The position numbers were made by a program, and so were the translations under genes. A stretch of 64,000 nucleotides of DNA from CAZIOH01 sp964540815. GTDB taxonomy: Bacteria; Myxococcota_A; Polyangia; Fen-1088. Each line of letters starts with the position of its first letter. The stretch's first letter is position 1. Location: NCBI GenBank assembly GCA_964540815.1, contig CAZIOH010000006.1, positions 54,750 through 118,749 on the forward strand. Direction: 5' to 3'. Shown piece after piece: positions 26,828-36,113 of the stretch. Under the pieces are notes generated by a model. It saw nothing but the letters and a program-made list of their open reading frames with translations. It searched no databases and was not told where the DNA came from.

Positions 26828-27577
26828 ATGAACTTCAAGGATCTGTTTTCGGGGCAGGCCTCGAGCTACGCGCGTTTCCGCCCGCGCTACCCGGCCCCGC
26901 TCTTCACCTGGCTCGGGACCCTGGTCCCGCGCCGGCAGGTGGCGGTCGACGTCGGGTCGGGGAACGGTCAGGCCGCCACCGATCTCGCGGGCGTGTTCGA
27001 GCACGTGGTGGCCATCGATCCGAGCGCCTCGCAGCTCGCGCACGGCGAGGCGCTGCCCAACCTCGAATACCGCAAGGCCGCCGCCGAGGAGACGGGCCTC
27101 GACGAGGGCTCCGCGGATCTGGTGGTCGCCGCGCAGGCCTTTCACTGGTTCGACCACGCGGCGTTCTTCTCGGAGACGCGGCGGATCGTGCGTCCGGGCG
27201 GCGCGCTCGCGCTGTGGTGCTATGGGCTCGCGGCGGTCACGCCCGAGCTCGATGCCCTGGTGCACGAGCTCTACGAGACCGAGCTCGGCGCCTACTGGGA
27301 GCCCGAGCGCCGCCTGGTGGAGTCCGGCTATCGCACCATCGCGGTGCCGTTCGAGGAGTTGCCCACCCCGGCCTTCGCGATGGAGGTCGCGTGGACCCTG
27401 CCGGAGCTGGTGGGCTACCTCGGGACCTGGTCGGCGCTCCGCCTTTACCTCGAGAAGCACGCCGCCGACGGCGACAATCCCCTCGAGCGGATGTTCCCGC
27501 GCCTCGAGCGCGCCTGGGGGACGGCCACCAAGCGGCGCATCTCGTGGCCGCTCGGCCTGCGGGCCTTCCGACTCTGA
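26828..27577 (+). CDS. SAM-dependent class-I methyltransferase
   Basis: A 249-residue protein with a methyltransferase type 11 fold: VAVDVGSGNGQAATDLA is the SAM-binding glycine loop, VVAIDPSASQ the acidic second strand, and ADLVVAAQAFHWFDHAAFF the post-motif region with the HWF signature of the Tmt1/Coq5-like group whose substrates are small carboxylates. The C-terminal half (about 170-249) is helical and contributes the substrate lid. ATG 26828 has GAGGAG a few bases upstream. The substrate is unknown. It is divergent from gfa and convergent with the AsmA-like gene, 25 bases from its stop. Confidence 0.82.
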   Translation: MNFKDLFSGQASSYARFRPRYPAPLFTWLGTLVPRRQVAVDVGSGNGQAATDLAGVFEHVVAIDPSASQLAHGEALPNLEYRKAAAEETGLDEGSADLVVAAQAFHWFDHAAFFSETRRIVRPGGALALWCYGLAAVTPELDALVHELYETELGAYWEPERRLVESGYRTIAVPFEELPTPAFAMEVAWTLPELVGYLGTWSALRLYLEKHAADGDNPLERMFPRLERAWGTATKRRISWPLGLRAFRL

Positions 27578-27602
27578 GGGACCGCGGCGGGCGCGTGCCC
27601 CA

Positions 27603-30600
27603 TCAGCGCAGCAGGCGCCCGAGACCGAGCACGAGCCTGGTGTAGAGGTTGTCACCGCGGGGCGCCCCGGTGACGCTGGGGTGACCCACGGTGCCGCCGA
27701 CGTGCAGCTCGAGGTTCACGCGCAGGTCGGGCAGGCGCGGAACGTCGACCACCACGGCGCCGCGGGCGGCGCGCAGGCCAAGGTCGAGCACGGTGCGCGC
27801 GATCTCGGGGCGAGCGGCGAGCTCGGCCAGGGATCCGGCCGCTGGCTTGCGGGCGCTGGCGGCACCGCCGGTCGGGCGCGCGGAGTTGGCGCCGCCGCTC
27901 GCGGAGAGCGCCGCCTCGATCGCCCGGGCGTTCACCCGAGCGCCGCCCACCACCGCGTCGCCCACCAGGGTCAGGTGGCGGCGCGGATCGCCCGTGAGGC
28001 GCACGCCCGCGGAAGCCTGATCCACGCGGACGCCGGGCACGACGCCGAGCCGATCGACGAGCGCGCGCGCCGGGACATCCACGTTCACCACCTCGACCTC
28101 GGTGCCGCGGGGCTTCAGATCGAGGTGCCCGCCGGTCGACGTCACCGTCACCTGGCCCTGCCGGCCTTCCCCTGGCCCGCCATCGTTCGGGCCGCGCGCC
28201 GCGAGCTCGACACCGAGCCTGGTGAGCTCGAGGCGGGCCCCCGCGAGCCGCACCTGCGCGCCCGCGGGCATCCGAACGTCGAAGAGCGATCCGACCGGGT
28301 GAAACGCCAGCGCCCTGGCGATCGACACGCTCCCGGCGGCGGAAGGCAGGAACGCCACCCTGGGAGGCGCCATGCCCGGGGCGGAGCGGGCGACGGGCGC
28401 GGTGGCCCGCACCTGGAGCTCGAGGGCCCCCGCGAGCCGGTCGACCCACGGTGCTGCCAGCGGGGCCAGCGCTTCGAGCTCGAGGCGACCGGCGAGACGG
28501 CCCTCGGCCGCCACCGTGGCATCGGCACCGGGGCTTGCGACGTGTGCCGCCGACGCTGCCCCGGCGTAGCCCGCCCACAGCTCGAAGTGCCCGAGGTTGC
28601 CGCGCAGGTGGACCGGGCCGAGGGCGACCGGGCCGTCGCCGGTCTCCGCGTGAAAGAGCACGGGCCCTTCGGTGTGCAGCTCGACCGCCGGTGACGCGAG
28701 GGAAAGCGCCAGCTCCGAGAGGCGTGCATCGGCCGAGGCGGGCTGCCCCGGACGAACCCGCGCCGTCACCCGCCCCGAGAGCACGCCGGTGGCCCGATAC
28801 CCGGCGGGAGCCGCGAGCCAGCGCAGCAGATCCGGCAGGAAGGGATCGAGGCGGACGCGCGCGAGCTCGACCGTGGCCTGCCCCGACGGCCCGCTTCGCC
28901 CCGGGGACAGCGCCGCGTCCACCTGGATGCCGTCGATGAGCCGGCCCACCACGTGGATGCCGCCGCGGGGCGCGGGCTCGACGTCGAGCCGTCCCGTCCC
29001 GAGGCCGTGCCCGCCGAAGGTGAGCGCATCGAGGGCCAGGGTCCCCGATATGGCCGGGGCCTCCGCGGCCCCCGCGAGACGCAGCTGTCCGGAGAGTCGT
29101 CCCCCGAATGGGGGTGCGGTGGCCTGCGCGAGCCCGGGGAGCCGGTCGACCGGGAAGTCGCGCACCGCGACCGCGAGGCCAATGCGCGGGCCCGAGGCCC
29201 CGGCGAACCCGATGGTCCCGCTGGCCTCGAGGACGCTCGCTTCCGGTCCCTCGAGCCTCACGCCCGAGAAGGAGAGGGCGCCGTCCTCGAGCACCAGGTC
29301 GAGCCGGGCGGGCAGCCCGAAGCGCTCGTTCAGCACCATGACCCCTCGGGGCCCGGGAAGCTCGAGCTCGACCGCGAGCCGTTGCAGCGGGCCTTGGACC
29401 CGGGCGCGCACGTCGAGATCGCCCCGGATGAAAGACACGCCCACCAGCCGTTCGAGCGACAACCGCTCCCCGCGCAGCCCGAGCTCGAGCAGCGGGTGAT
29501 CGAGCCAGGCGAGATCCCGATCGTCGCGAATCGCGAGCCAGCCCTGCGCGCGCACCCGGCCGCCGAGGAGTGGGAGCACGAGGCCGGCGAGCTCGATCTT
29601 CCCGTGCGCGTAGCGGAGGCGGGAGAGATCGAGCGTCCACTCACGAGGCGCCGCGACCCCGGCGTCGCGATCCGGGGGGCGCTGGCTCACCCGGGCGCGC
29701 ACGACCCGCGGCTCGCCCGAGCCCGCGGGTCGGGTGAGGGCGAGATCGAGCCCATCGAGCGACAGGGCGGGGCCCCGACCCGCGGCGGGCCCGAAGCGTC
29801 CGGCGAGCGTACCGTCGAGCGTACCGCGCAAGAAGGGCGCGAACTGACGTGGAACGAAGAGCTCGGGCACGAAGCCGACGAAGCTCGCCGATCCCACGAG
29901 ATGGGCGGCGCCGGTGTCGAGGCCGACGTGCAGATCCACGGTGGCGCGGCCGGCGGTCGGGGAGGCGAGGGTCGCGCCAAGGCCAAGCTCGGCGAAGGGA
30001 CCGGACAGGCGCAGCGTGAGCCTGGCGCCAGGCCCGAGGCGCAGGGGTGCTGGGAGGGTCGAGGACGTCGCCCCCGCCTGCGAACGCAGCGCGCCGAGCG
30101 CATCGGCGGCGTCGTCGAGGCGGGCGTCGAGGGTGAGCCCGGGTCGGCGCGAGGCGGGCGAGATCCCGTACACCCCCCGGAAGATTCCGGCGAGCTCGAG
30201 GCGCGACGCGCCCGTCGAGACGTCCGAGGCCTCGAGCGCGATGCTGTCGAGATCGGACGCGACGGTCGTCACGCGGTCGATGTTGGCGCGCTCGAACGGA
30301 AGCACGAGCGCGTGGGCGGCGTCGAGGATGCGCAGGCTTCCGGACCCGGTGGAGGTCGCGTGCGTCACCTCGAACGTGAAGCTCGGCTCGGCTGGGCGCA
30401 GCGCCAGCGCGCCGTCGCCGTGCACTTCGCGCAGCACGAGGCCCCACCCATCGAGATCGAATTCGACCTGCACCCCCTCGAGGCGGGCGCCCGGAGCGAT
30501 CTCGAAGGCCCAGGCGCCACCCGCGGGGCCGCCGACGGGGCCCGCGTGCCGCCGGTCGCGCTGGCGGGCGGAGGGCCGCGCGTCGAACGCGGCCAGGAAC

Positions 30601-31037
30601 CCCACCCCGGGTGCGCGGCGCATGCGGGCAAAATGCCAGTCCGCGTCCTCGATCAGGACATCGTGCAGGACGATCGCTCTGTGTGGCAGGTTCCGGCGGA
30701 GCTCCACCCGGGTCGAGATCCGGCCTATCCGCAACACCTCGCGACCTTCGGGGTCGATCACCCGCACGTCGTCCAGGATCACCCGCGCCGGCCGCTGGCG
30801 GACCAGGTTGATTGCCGTTGACCACGTCCACCGTCCGCCGCCGACCTGGATCTCCCCACGCAGCTCGGGAAGCGCGCGGTCGATGGCCCAGCCGAGGCGT
30901 GGTCCCCTGAGCAGCCACGGCGACAGGGCGACCAGGACGAACCCGGCGGTGACGAGACTGATCAGGGCGACCAGGGCGACCACACCCACACGCGACCGCC
31001 GCGGAGCGATCGGTGGGGATGGGATCTCCTGGCTCAT
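27603..31037 (-). CDS. Large AsmA/TamB-like membrane-anchored protein
   Basis: An 1144-residue protein with one N-terminal membrane helix (VGVVALVALISLVTAGFVLVAL) and a body made of repeated beta-strand segments typical of AsmA-like bridge proteins (for example LGRISTRVELRRNLPHRAIVLHD split by charged loops, and the recurring G-x-L-x-V patterns). It lacks the C-terminal TamB domain seen in the 1474-5994 gene, so it is a second, different bridge-type protein. Proteins of this superfamily are proposed to carry lipids between the two membranes. Its end is GTVGHPSVTGAPRGDNLYTRLVLGLGRLLR, a basic amphipathic tail. It is divergent from a beta-barrel gene, with which it could form an envelope pair. 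Function beyond the fold is inference. Confidence 0.7.
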   Translation of the reverse strand: MSQEIPSPPIAPRRSRVGVVALVALISLVTAGFVLVALSPWLLRGPRLGWAIDRALPELRGEIQVGGGRWTWSTAINLVRQRPARVILDDVRVIDPEGREVLRIGRISTRVELRRNLPHRAIVLHDVLIEDADWHFARMRRAPGVGFLAAFDARPSARQRDRRHAGPVGGPAGGAWAFEIAPGARLEGVQVEFDLDGWGLVLREVHGDGALALRPAEPSFTFEVTHATSTGSGSLRILDAAHALVLPFERANIDRVTTVASDLDSIALEASDVSTGASRLELAGIFRGVYGISPASRRPGLTLDARLDDAADALGALRSQAGATSSTLPAPLRLGPGARLTLRLSGPFAELGLGATLASPTAGRATVDLHVGLDTGAAHLVGSASFVGFVPELFVPRQFAPFLRGTLDGTLAGRFGPAAGRGPALSLDGLDLALTRPAGSGEPRVVRARVSQRPPDRDAGVAAPREWTLDLSRLRYAHGKIELAGLVLPLLGGRVRAQGWLAIRDDRDLAWLDHPLLELGLRGERLSLERLVGVSFIRGDLDVRARVQGPLQRLAVELELPGPRGVMVLNERFGLPARLDLVLEDGALSFSGVRLEGPEASVLEASGTIGFAGASGPRIGLAVAVRDFPVDRLPGLAQATAPPFGGRLSGQLRLAGAAEAPAISGTLALDALTFGGHGLGTGRLDVEPAPRGGIHVVGRLIDGIQVDAALSPGRSGPSGQATVELARVRLDPFLPDLLRWLAAPAGYRATGVLSGRVTARVRPGQPASADARLSELALSLASPAVELHTEGPVLFHAETGDGPVALGPVHLRGNLGHFELWAGYAGAASAAHVASPGADATVAAEGRLAGRLELEALAPLAAPWVDRLAGALELQVRATAPVARSAPGMAPPRVAFLPSAAGSVSIARALAFHPVGSLFDVRMPAGAQVRLAGARLELTRLGVELAARGPNDGGPGEGRQGQVTVTSTGGHLDLKPRGTEVEVVNVDVPARALVDRLGVVPGVRVDQASAGVRLTGDPRRHLTLVGDAVVGGARVNARAIEAALSASGGANSARPTGGAASARKPAAGSLAELAARPEIARTVLDLGLRAARGAVVVDVPRLPDLRVNLELHVGGTVGHPSVTGAPRGDNLYTRLVLGLGRLLR

Positions 31038-31431
31038 CGTGGTTCGACTGATTCATTGGCACGGCGACGAGGTGGATGTCGAATCTCGTCGTCGGTGCGC
31101 TTCGCGCGGACGACACGACGTCCGCGCGTGTCCGCCCAGGGTGACACTTTGTCGTGAAGTGGGAGCCCGAGATGTCTGGGCGGTGGCTTGGGCGGCGCGG
31201 AGCGGAGCGCGATCCCGGGCTCGCGGGGGCGGGGGAGGGGTGGCACCTCGGATGCATCGAGCCACAGCGGGAGCCGGGCTGCGCGACGCGGAAATGGGAG
31301 GTGGGCATGACGGTGATCTCGTGCTGTACTCGCATCCTGCCCGCGTCACCCTCTCGGTCTGTCTGCGCGCCGCCGGTTCCCAGGGAGATCCGACCGCCGC
31401 CCCCGGCGGCGGATCTTCGAACAGGAGCAAG
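31038..31431. other. 394-bp divergent intergenic region
   Basis: No gene is supported here: the open frames present are short, Arg/Pro-rich shadows. The region must carry the promoters of the AsmA-like gene (left) and the beta-barrel gene (right), and it contains the inverted repeat listed separately. Confidence 0.5.
31103..31128. promoter_or_regulatory. Inverted repeat with 10-bp perfect arms
   Basis: CGCGCGGACG, 6-base spacer ACACGA, CGTCCGCGCG. The arms are exact complements. It lies 65 bases upstream of the AsmA-like start and about 300 bases upstream of the beta-barrel start, a position that fits an operator; a hairpin in a leader RNA is the alternative. Confidence 0.45.
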
Positions 31432-32238
31432 ATGATGAAGATCTCCCCCCGGATCTCGTTTCGTCGCGTCGTTGGCGTGGTCACGGTCCTGATGGCGCAG
31501 GGTGGCGCACTCGGTGGTCTTGGCGGCCTCGTTGGAAGATCGGTCGCGGTCGCTGCCGTCATGCCGGGGCAGGAGATGGAGCTCGGAGCGGGGTCGGCCG
31601 GGTCCGAGGCCGCAGGGCCCGGCCCCGATGCGCAGGTCGTGCGGTGCGCCCCGCCGCCGAGCCCCTCCTCCGCGGACACCGAGCCCGCGCCGCCGCGCCT
31701 CGAGCTCTCGTACCGGCGCTTCTCGCTGCGAAACCTGGATCTGACCAGCTTGCCAGTGACCGGGCTCGAGCTCGACATGTATCCGCTCTCGACCGCTTGG
31801 GTGCGCGCCGGGGTCGAGCTCGAGGCCGGCGCCGGCAGCGCCGCCCTCGACGGGCACACCCTCGACGCGCGTTACGGGCTCTTCGGCCTGGTGACGGCGG
31901 TCCAGTACCCCGGGCTCGCCCGGGTGACGCCCTTCCTGGCGGGCCGGCTTTTCGGGGGCGTCCTCGGGGGGAGGCTCGATGGCCCCATCGCGGTGCCCGG
32001 CACGACGGTGACCCTGATCGGCACCTCGGCGGTCACCTGGCTCTACGGAGGTGGCCTCGATCTCGGCGCCAACGTCTTCGCCCTCGGGCGCAGCCACGTG
32101 TCCCTGGCGCTCGGCTGGGTCCATACGACATGGGGCGGCGTCGACTACGTCGGCGCCCTCGCCACCCCCTCCATCGGCGTCCGCTTCAAGGACCTCACGG
32201 AGGACAGCTTCACCCTCAAGATCGGCATCGGGATCTAG
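31432..32238 (+). CDS. Predicted outer-membrane beta-barrel protein
   Basis: A 268-residue protein. An N-terminal signal-like segment (about 10-45) and a Pro/Ser-rich linker (about 70-90) precede about 175 residues of alternating hydrophobic beta-strands (LELSYRRFSLRNLDLTSLPV, VGALATPSIGVRF), ending with a strand-like FTLKIGIGI. It resembles small OmpA/OmpX-like or porin-like barrels found next to envelope biogenesis genes. No family-specific motif is recognisable. ATG 31432 has AGGAG 5 bases upstream; a second ATG follows immediately. It is divergent from the AsmA-like gene. Confidence 0.6.
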   Translation: MMKISPRISFRRVVGVVTVLMAQGGALGGLGGLVGRSVAVAAVMPGQEMELGAGSAGSEAAGPGPDAQVVRCAPPPSPSSADTEPAPPRLELSYRRFSLRNLDLTSLPVTGLELDMYPLSTAWVRAGVELEAGAGSAALDGHTLDARYGLFGLVTAVQYPGLARVTPFLAGRLFGGVLGGRLDGPIAVPGTTVTLIGTSAVTWLYGGGLDLGANVFALGRSHVSLALGWVHTTWGGVDYVGALATPSIGVRFKDLTEDSFTLKIGIGI

Positions 32239-32269
32239 GCCGGAGCCAATGGGTGCGCCCCCGGCCATC

Positions 32270-32298
32270 TTGACAACCCAGAAGTCGCTCATCACGAT
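32270..32298 (+). promoter_or_regulatory. Probable promoter of tRNA-Leu
   Basis: A consensus -35 TTGACA (32270-32275) is followed after 17 bases by CACGAT as a possible -10 (32293-32298), 34 bases before the mature tRNA start. A consensus -35 element is rare in this G+C-rich window. Confidence 0.5.
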
Positions 32299-32331
32299 GA
32301 CTCGACTCGGCCCCTCCGCGGGCGCCGACCC

Positions 32332-32412
32332 GCGAGGATGGTGAAATGGTAGACACGCCAGACTTAGGATCTGGTGCCGAAAGGCGTGGAGGTTCAAGTC
32401 CTCTTCCTCGCA
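32332..32412 (+). tRNA. tRNA-Leu(UAG)
   Basis: The acceptor stem is GCGAGGA paired with TCCTCGC, with discriminator A. The anticodon stem-loop is CCAGA-CTTAGGA-TCTGG with anticodon TAG, which reads CUA and related Leu codons. A long variable arm (TGCC-GAAA-GGCG) marks a class-II tRNA, and the T-arm contains TTCAAGT. The 3' CCA is not encoded (the genome reads CCC after the discriminator), so it must be added by the CCA enzyme. Confidence 0.95.
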
Positions 32413-32482
32413 CCCGCGCTGGCCTGGAAGCGATGGTTCTTCGACCGGGTTCGTGATCGGCGCATCATCCGAAAGGCATTCC

Positions 32483-33205
32483 ATGGCGAGCACGCAAGCG
32501 GCGGTGGTTCTCGGTGCATCGGGATCGGTCGGCAACGGGCTGATCCGGGAGCTGATCCGCAACGGGTCGTTCAGACCCATCGTGACCCTGGTGCGGCGTT
32601 CGCAGCCCGCTCAGATCGCGATGGCACGTGATGCGGGTGTCGAGCTGCGCGAGGCGCTCGTGCCCGCCATGGATCCATCCGGCCTCGAGGCCGCGACCAC
32701 CGAGGCCATTCGTTCGCTCGAAGGCGACGTCGTCGGGTTGAGCGTGCTCGGGGTCGGGGCCGGCACCGCGAAGCTCACCATCGACGCACATCGCGCGATC
32801 GACGTGCAGTTGAACGCGGCCTTTGCGCGCGGGCTGAAGGCCTCTGGCCGCGTGAAGCACCTGGCGTTCATGTCCGCCGCCGGCGCCGATCCGACCGCGG
32901 CGGCCACCGGATCGGGCGCCGCGGGGATGGCGCGCTACGCTCGGGTGAAAGGCGAGGCCGAGGAGGCGGTGAAGGAGAGTGGCCCGGCGATCGTGAGCAT
33001 CTTCCGGCCAGGGCTGATCATCGGCTCGCGACATACCCCGTGGCTGCTCGAGAAGGTGCTGCCTGCGTTCTCGTTCGTGACCCCAGCGAAGTACAGATCG
33101 ATCACCGTCGAGCAGATCGCGAAGGCGATGGTCGCGACGTCACTGCGCACGCCCGCCAGGTCCGACGTGTATCATTTTCCCGAAATGATGGCGTTGAATC
33201 GGTGA
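32483..33205 (+). CDS. Atypical SDR / NAD(P)-binding protein (HTATIP2-like)
   Basis: A 240-residue protein with an N-terminal Rossmann motif VVLGASGSVGNGLIREL, typical of atypical SDRs of the NmrA/HTATIP2 type. The central segment KHLAFMSAAGADP takes the place of the usual active-site Ser region, and MARYARVKGEAEEAV supplies a YxxxK pair. A SIFRPGLIIG motif follows, as in related nucleoside-diphosphate-sugar epimerase-like proteins. ATG 32483 is used rather than an upstream ATG (32453), because it begins directly before the first beta-strand. The substrate is unknown. It lies 70 bases after the tRNA gene and 78 bases before the P-type ATPase, and may be transcribed with the latter. Confidence 0.78.
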   Translation: MASTQAAVVLGASGSVGNGLIRELIRNGSFRPIVTLVRRSQPAQIAMARDAGVELREALVPAMDPSGLEAATTEAIRSLEGDVVGLSVLGVGAGTAKLTIDAHRAIDVQLNAAFARGLKASGRVKHLAFMSAAGADPTAAATGSGAAGMARYARVKGEAEEAVKESGPAIVSIFRPGLIIGSRHTPWLLEKVLPAFSFVTPAKYRSITVEQIAKAMVATSLRTPARSDVYHFPEMMALNR

Positions 33206-33283
33206 ACCCGGGCACGCATCTCCGCGAGGGTGTTCCGGGACGCTGGACCGCGGCCCAGGTTTCCGCCACTGTACGGGCTCGCG

Positions 33284-35953
33284 ATGCACACGCCCCTGCC
33301 AAAACGATTGTTCAGCCTGGCGTCGAAGGCGCCTCGGGGGGCGATCCGGGTCTCGCCGCTGCTGGTCGAGGTGGCCACGCTCGATGGGCCCGGCGTCTGC
33401 GCGCGGCTCGAGTCGAGACCCGACGGGCTGACCTCGGAGCAGGCCACCGCCCGCCTCGAACGGTACGGCCCGAACGCGCTGGCGCGCGACGAGCGGCCGA
33501 GCCTGGGCCGGCTCCTCTGGCACGCGGTGCTCAATCCACTCGTGCTGCTGCTCACCGTCCTCGCCGCGGTGTCGTTCGCCACGAGTGATCCCCGCGCCGG
33601 CACGGTGATGGCGCTGATGATCGTGCTCAGCGTCGGGCTCAAGCTCTTCCAGGAGGCCAAGGCCGGCAGCACGGCCGCCAAGCTCAAGGCCATGATCGCC
33701 GTGCACGCCACGGTCTTGCGGGACGGCGCGCCGTGTGAGCGGCCGCTCGCCGAGCTGGTCCCGGGCGACGTGGTCCAGATCGCCGCCGGGGACATGATCC
33801 CGGCCGACGTCCGCATCGTCCAGGCCAAGGACCTGTTCGTGATCCAGGGCTCGCTCACCGGCGAAAGCTTTCCGGTCGAGAAGCACGCCGCAGAGCCGAC
33901 AGGGGGCACGGCGCCGCCCACTCCCCTCGAGCGCGCGACCCTGGCGTTCCTCGGCACCAGCGTCGAGAGTGGCTCCGCCTCGGCCGTCGTCGTGGCCACC
34001 GGGCACGACACCTACCTCGGGGGCATGGCGGCCTCGCTGGCCGACCAGCCCACCGAGACCGCCTTCGATCGGGACATCTCGCGCTTCACCTGGCTGCTGC
34101 TGCGCTTCATGCTGGTGCTGGTCCCGCTGGTCTTCGCCATCAACTGGCTCACCAAGGGGAGCTGGCAGCAGGCGTTCTTCTTCGCGCTGGCGGTGGCGGT
34201 GGGGCTCACCCCTGAGATGTTGCCGATGATCGTCACGGTGTGCCTGTCGAAGGGCGCGGTGGCGATGGGCAAGAAGAAGGTCATCGTGAAGCGGCTGAAC
34301 GCCATCCAGAACCTCGGGGCGATGGACGTGCTGTGCACCGACAAGACCGGGACGCTCACCCTCGACCAGGTGGTGCTCGAGCGGCACTGCGACGTCAGCC
34401 TGCGCGAGAGCGAGGGGGTGCTGGCCCTCGCCTACCTGAACAGCCACTTCCAGACCGGGCTCAAGAACGTGCTCGATCGCGCCGTGCTGGCCCACGACCA
34501 GACCCAGATCCGCGCGCGGATCGCCGAGGTGCGCAAGGTCGATGAGATCCCCTTCGACTTCCAGCGGCGCATCATGTCCGTGGTGGTTCGCACCCCCGAG
34601 GGCCAGGATCTGATCATCTCGAAGGGCGCCCCGGAGGCGGTCTTTCCCTGCTGCGCCCGCTTCGAGCTCGACGGGAAGCTCGAGCCCATGGATCACGCCC
34701 ACATCGCCGAGCTCGAGGGCGAGTACCAGCGCCTCAGCGCCGACGGCTTCCGCGTGCTGGCCATCGCCACCAAGACCGGCGCGCCCCGCGACCAGGGGAC
34801 CCTCGCCACCCCCTACGGGAAGGCCGACGAGTGCGCGCTGGTGCTCCAGGGCTACGTCGCCTTTCTCGATCCGCCGAAGGAGTCCTGCGCCGCCGCGATC
34901 TCCGCCCTGCAGGCGCACGGGGTCACCGTCAAGGTCATCACCGGCGACAACGAGCTGGTGGCGCGCAAGGTCTGCGAGCAGGTGGGTTTGCGGCTCGACG
35001 GGGTCAAGCTCGGGGTCGATGTCGAGGGCATGTCCGACGCCGATCTGGCGACGGCCGCCGAGACCACCACCCTGTTCGCCCGGGTGTCGCCCGCGCACAA
35101 GCAACGCATCATCGAGGCGATGCGGTCGCGCGGCCACACCGTCGGGTTCATGGGCGATGGGATCAACGACGCCCCGGCCCTGCACGCCGCCGACGTCGGC
35201 ATCAGCGTCGACTCGGCGGTCGACATCGCCAAGGCGGCTGCCGACATGATCCTGCTCGAGAAGTCGCTGCTGGTGGTGGACGACGGCGTGCTGGAAGGCC
35301 GCAAGGTCTTCGCCAACATCACCAAGTACGTGCGGATGGGGGCCTCGAGCAACTTCGGCAACATGTTCAGCGTGCTCGGCGCCAGCATCTTCGTGCCTTT
35401 TCTGCCGATGTTGCCGATCCAGATCCTCACCAACAACCTGCTCTACGATCTCGGACAGACCACCATCCCGACCGACGCCGTCGACGCCGACCAGATCCAG
35501 ACGCCCCGACCGTGGGACATGCGGTCGCTCACCCGCTTCATCGCCTTCATCGGCCCGTGCTCGTCGCTGTTCGACTACACGACCTACCTCGTGATGCTCT
35601 ACGTCTTCGGCTGCTGGGACGTCACCTCCAGCCCGGGCGCGGCCATCCACAGCGCGCGCCTCTTCCAGACCGGCTGGTTCGTCGAGAGCCTGCTCACCCA
35701 GACCCTCGTCATCCACGTGATCAGGACCAACAAGATCCCGTTCTTGCAAAGCCGGGCCTCGTTCCCGGTGCTCGCCATGGGGCTCGGGGTGGCGGCGGTG
35801 GGGGTCGCGCTTCCCTGGTCCCCGGTCGGCGGGGCCCTGGGGTTCACCCGGCTGCCCGCGCTCTACTGGCCCATCCTGGCGTTGACGCTGGCCTGCTATC
35901 TGGTCCTCACCCAGCTCGTCAAGAGCTGGCTGCTGCGCCGACGATGGATCTGA
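33284..35953 (+). CDS. mgtA: Magnesium-translocating P-type ATPase
   Basis: An 889-residue P3B-type ATPase, close to the usual 890-900 residues of MgtA/MgtB, which import Mg2+ across the inner membrane. All core motifs are intact: the actuator loop GSLTGESFPVEK, the PEMLPMIVTV segment in helix 4 that lines the ion path, the phosphorylation site CTDKTGTLTLD (Asp353), KGAPEAVF in the nucleotide domain, ITGDNE and MGDGINDAPALHAADVGI. The membrane segment LPIQILTNNLLYDLGQT is characteristic of MgtA rather than of calcium or proton pumps. ATG 33284 is chosen as the first Met before the conserved N-terminal cytoplasmic region. The 78-bp upstream gap shows no recognisable Mg2+ leader or riboswitch. 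Confidence 0.93.
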   Translation: MHTPLPKRLFSLASKAPRGAIRVSPLLVEVATLDGPGVCARLESRPDGLTSEQATARLERYGPNALARDERPSLGRLLWHAVLNPLVLLLTVLAAVSFATSDPRAGTVMALMIVLSVGLKLFQEAKAGSTAAKLKAMIAVHATVLRDGAPCERPLAELVPGDVVQIAAGDMIPADVRIVQAKDLFVIQGSLTGESFPVEKHAAEPTGGTAPPTPLERATLAFLGTSVESGSASAVVVATGHDTYLGGMAASLADQPTETAFDRDISRFTWLLLRFMLVLVPLVFAINWLTKGSWQQAFFFALAVAVGLTPEMLPMIVTVCLSKGAVAMGKKKVIVKRLNAIQNLGAMDVLCTDKTGTLTLDQVVLERHCDVSLRESEGVLALAYLNSHFQTGLKNVLDRAVLAHDQTQIRARIAEVRKVDEIPFDFQRRIMSVVVRTPEGQDLIISKGAPEAVFPCCARFELDGKLEPMDHAHIAELEGEYQRLSADGFRVLAIATKTGAPRDQGTLATPYGKADECALVLQGYVAFLDPPKESCAAAISALQAHGVTVKVITGDNELVARKVCEQVGLRLDGVKLGVDVEGMSDADLATAAETTTLFARVSPAHKQRIIEAMRSRGHTVGFMGDGINDAPALHAADVGISVDSAVDIAKAAADMILLEKSLLVVDDGVLEGRKVFANITKYVRMGASSNFGNMFSVLGASIFVPFLPMLPIQILTNNLLYDLGQTTIPTDAVDADQIQTPRPWDMRSLTRFIAFIGPCSSLFDYTTYLVMLYVFGCWDVTSSPGAAIHSARLFQTGWFVESLLTQTLVIHVIRTNKIPFLQSRASFPVLAMGLGVAAVGVALPWSPVGGALGFTRLPALYWPILALTLACYLVLTQLVKSWLLRRRWI

Positions 35954-36113
35954 AGGAACGCCGCTCGCGCCCGCTGCTGACGCCAGTCGCTCGCGCCGCG
36001 CCTGGTCACCTGCCGAAGTCGCTCGCGGGATGTTACGGTCTTGCGCATCCGTGAAGAATCCGCGCGTGCCTCCCGGTCCCGCCTCCACCCTCGAAGCCGT
36101 CGGTCGCTGAAGC

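Noticed and set aside
31154..31435. Possible 93-codon gene upstream of the barrel gene
   Set aside because: It has no ribosome-binding site, odd composition (Arg/Pro/Cys/Trp mixture), and overlaps the probable regulatory region.
33206..33283. Mg2+ riboswitch or leader upstream of mgtA
   Set aside because: The gap is only 78 bases and I see no M-box-like or mgtL-like feature.
36010..36037. Cassette-type promoter before the cassette A barrel gene
   Set aside because: CTGCCGA and TGTTAC are present, but the gap is 14 bases and the -10 matches at only four positions, so it is too weak to list with the others.
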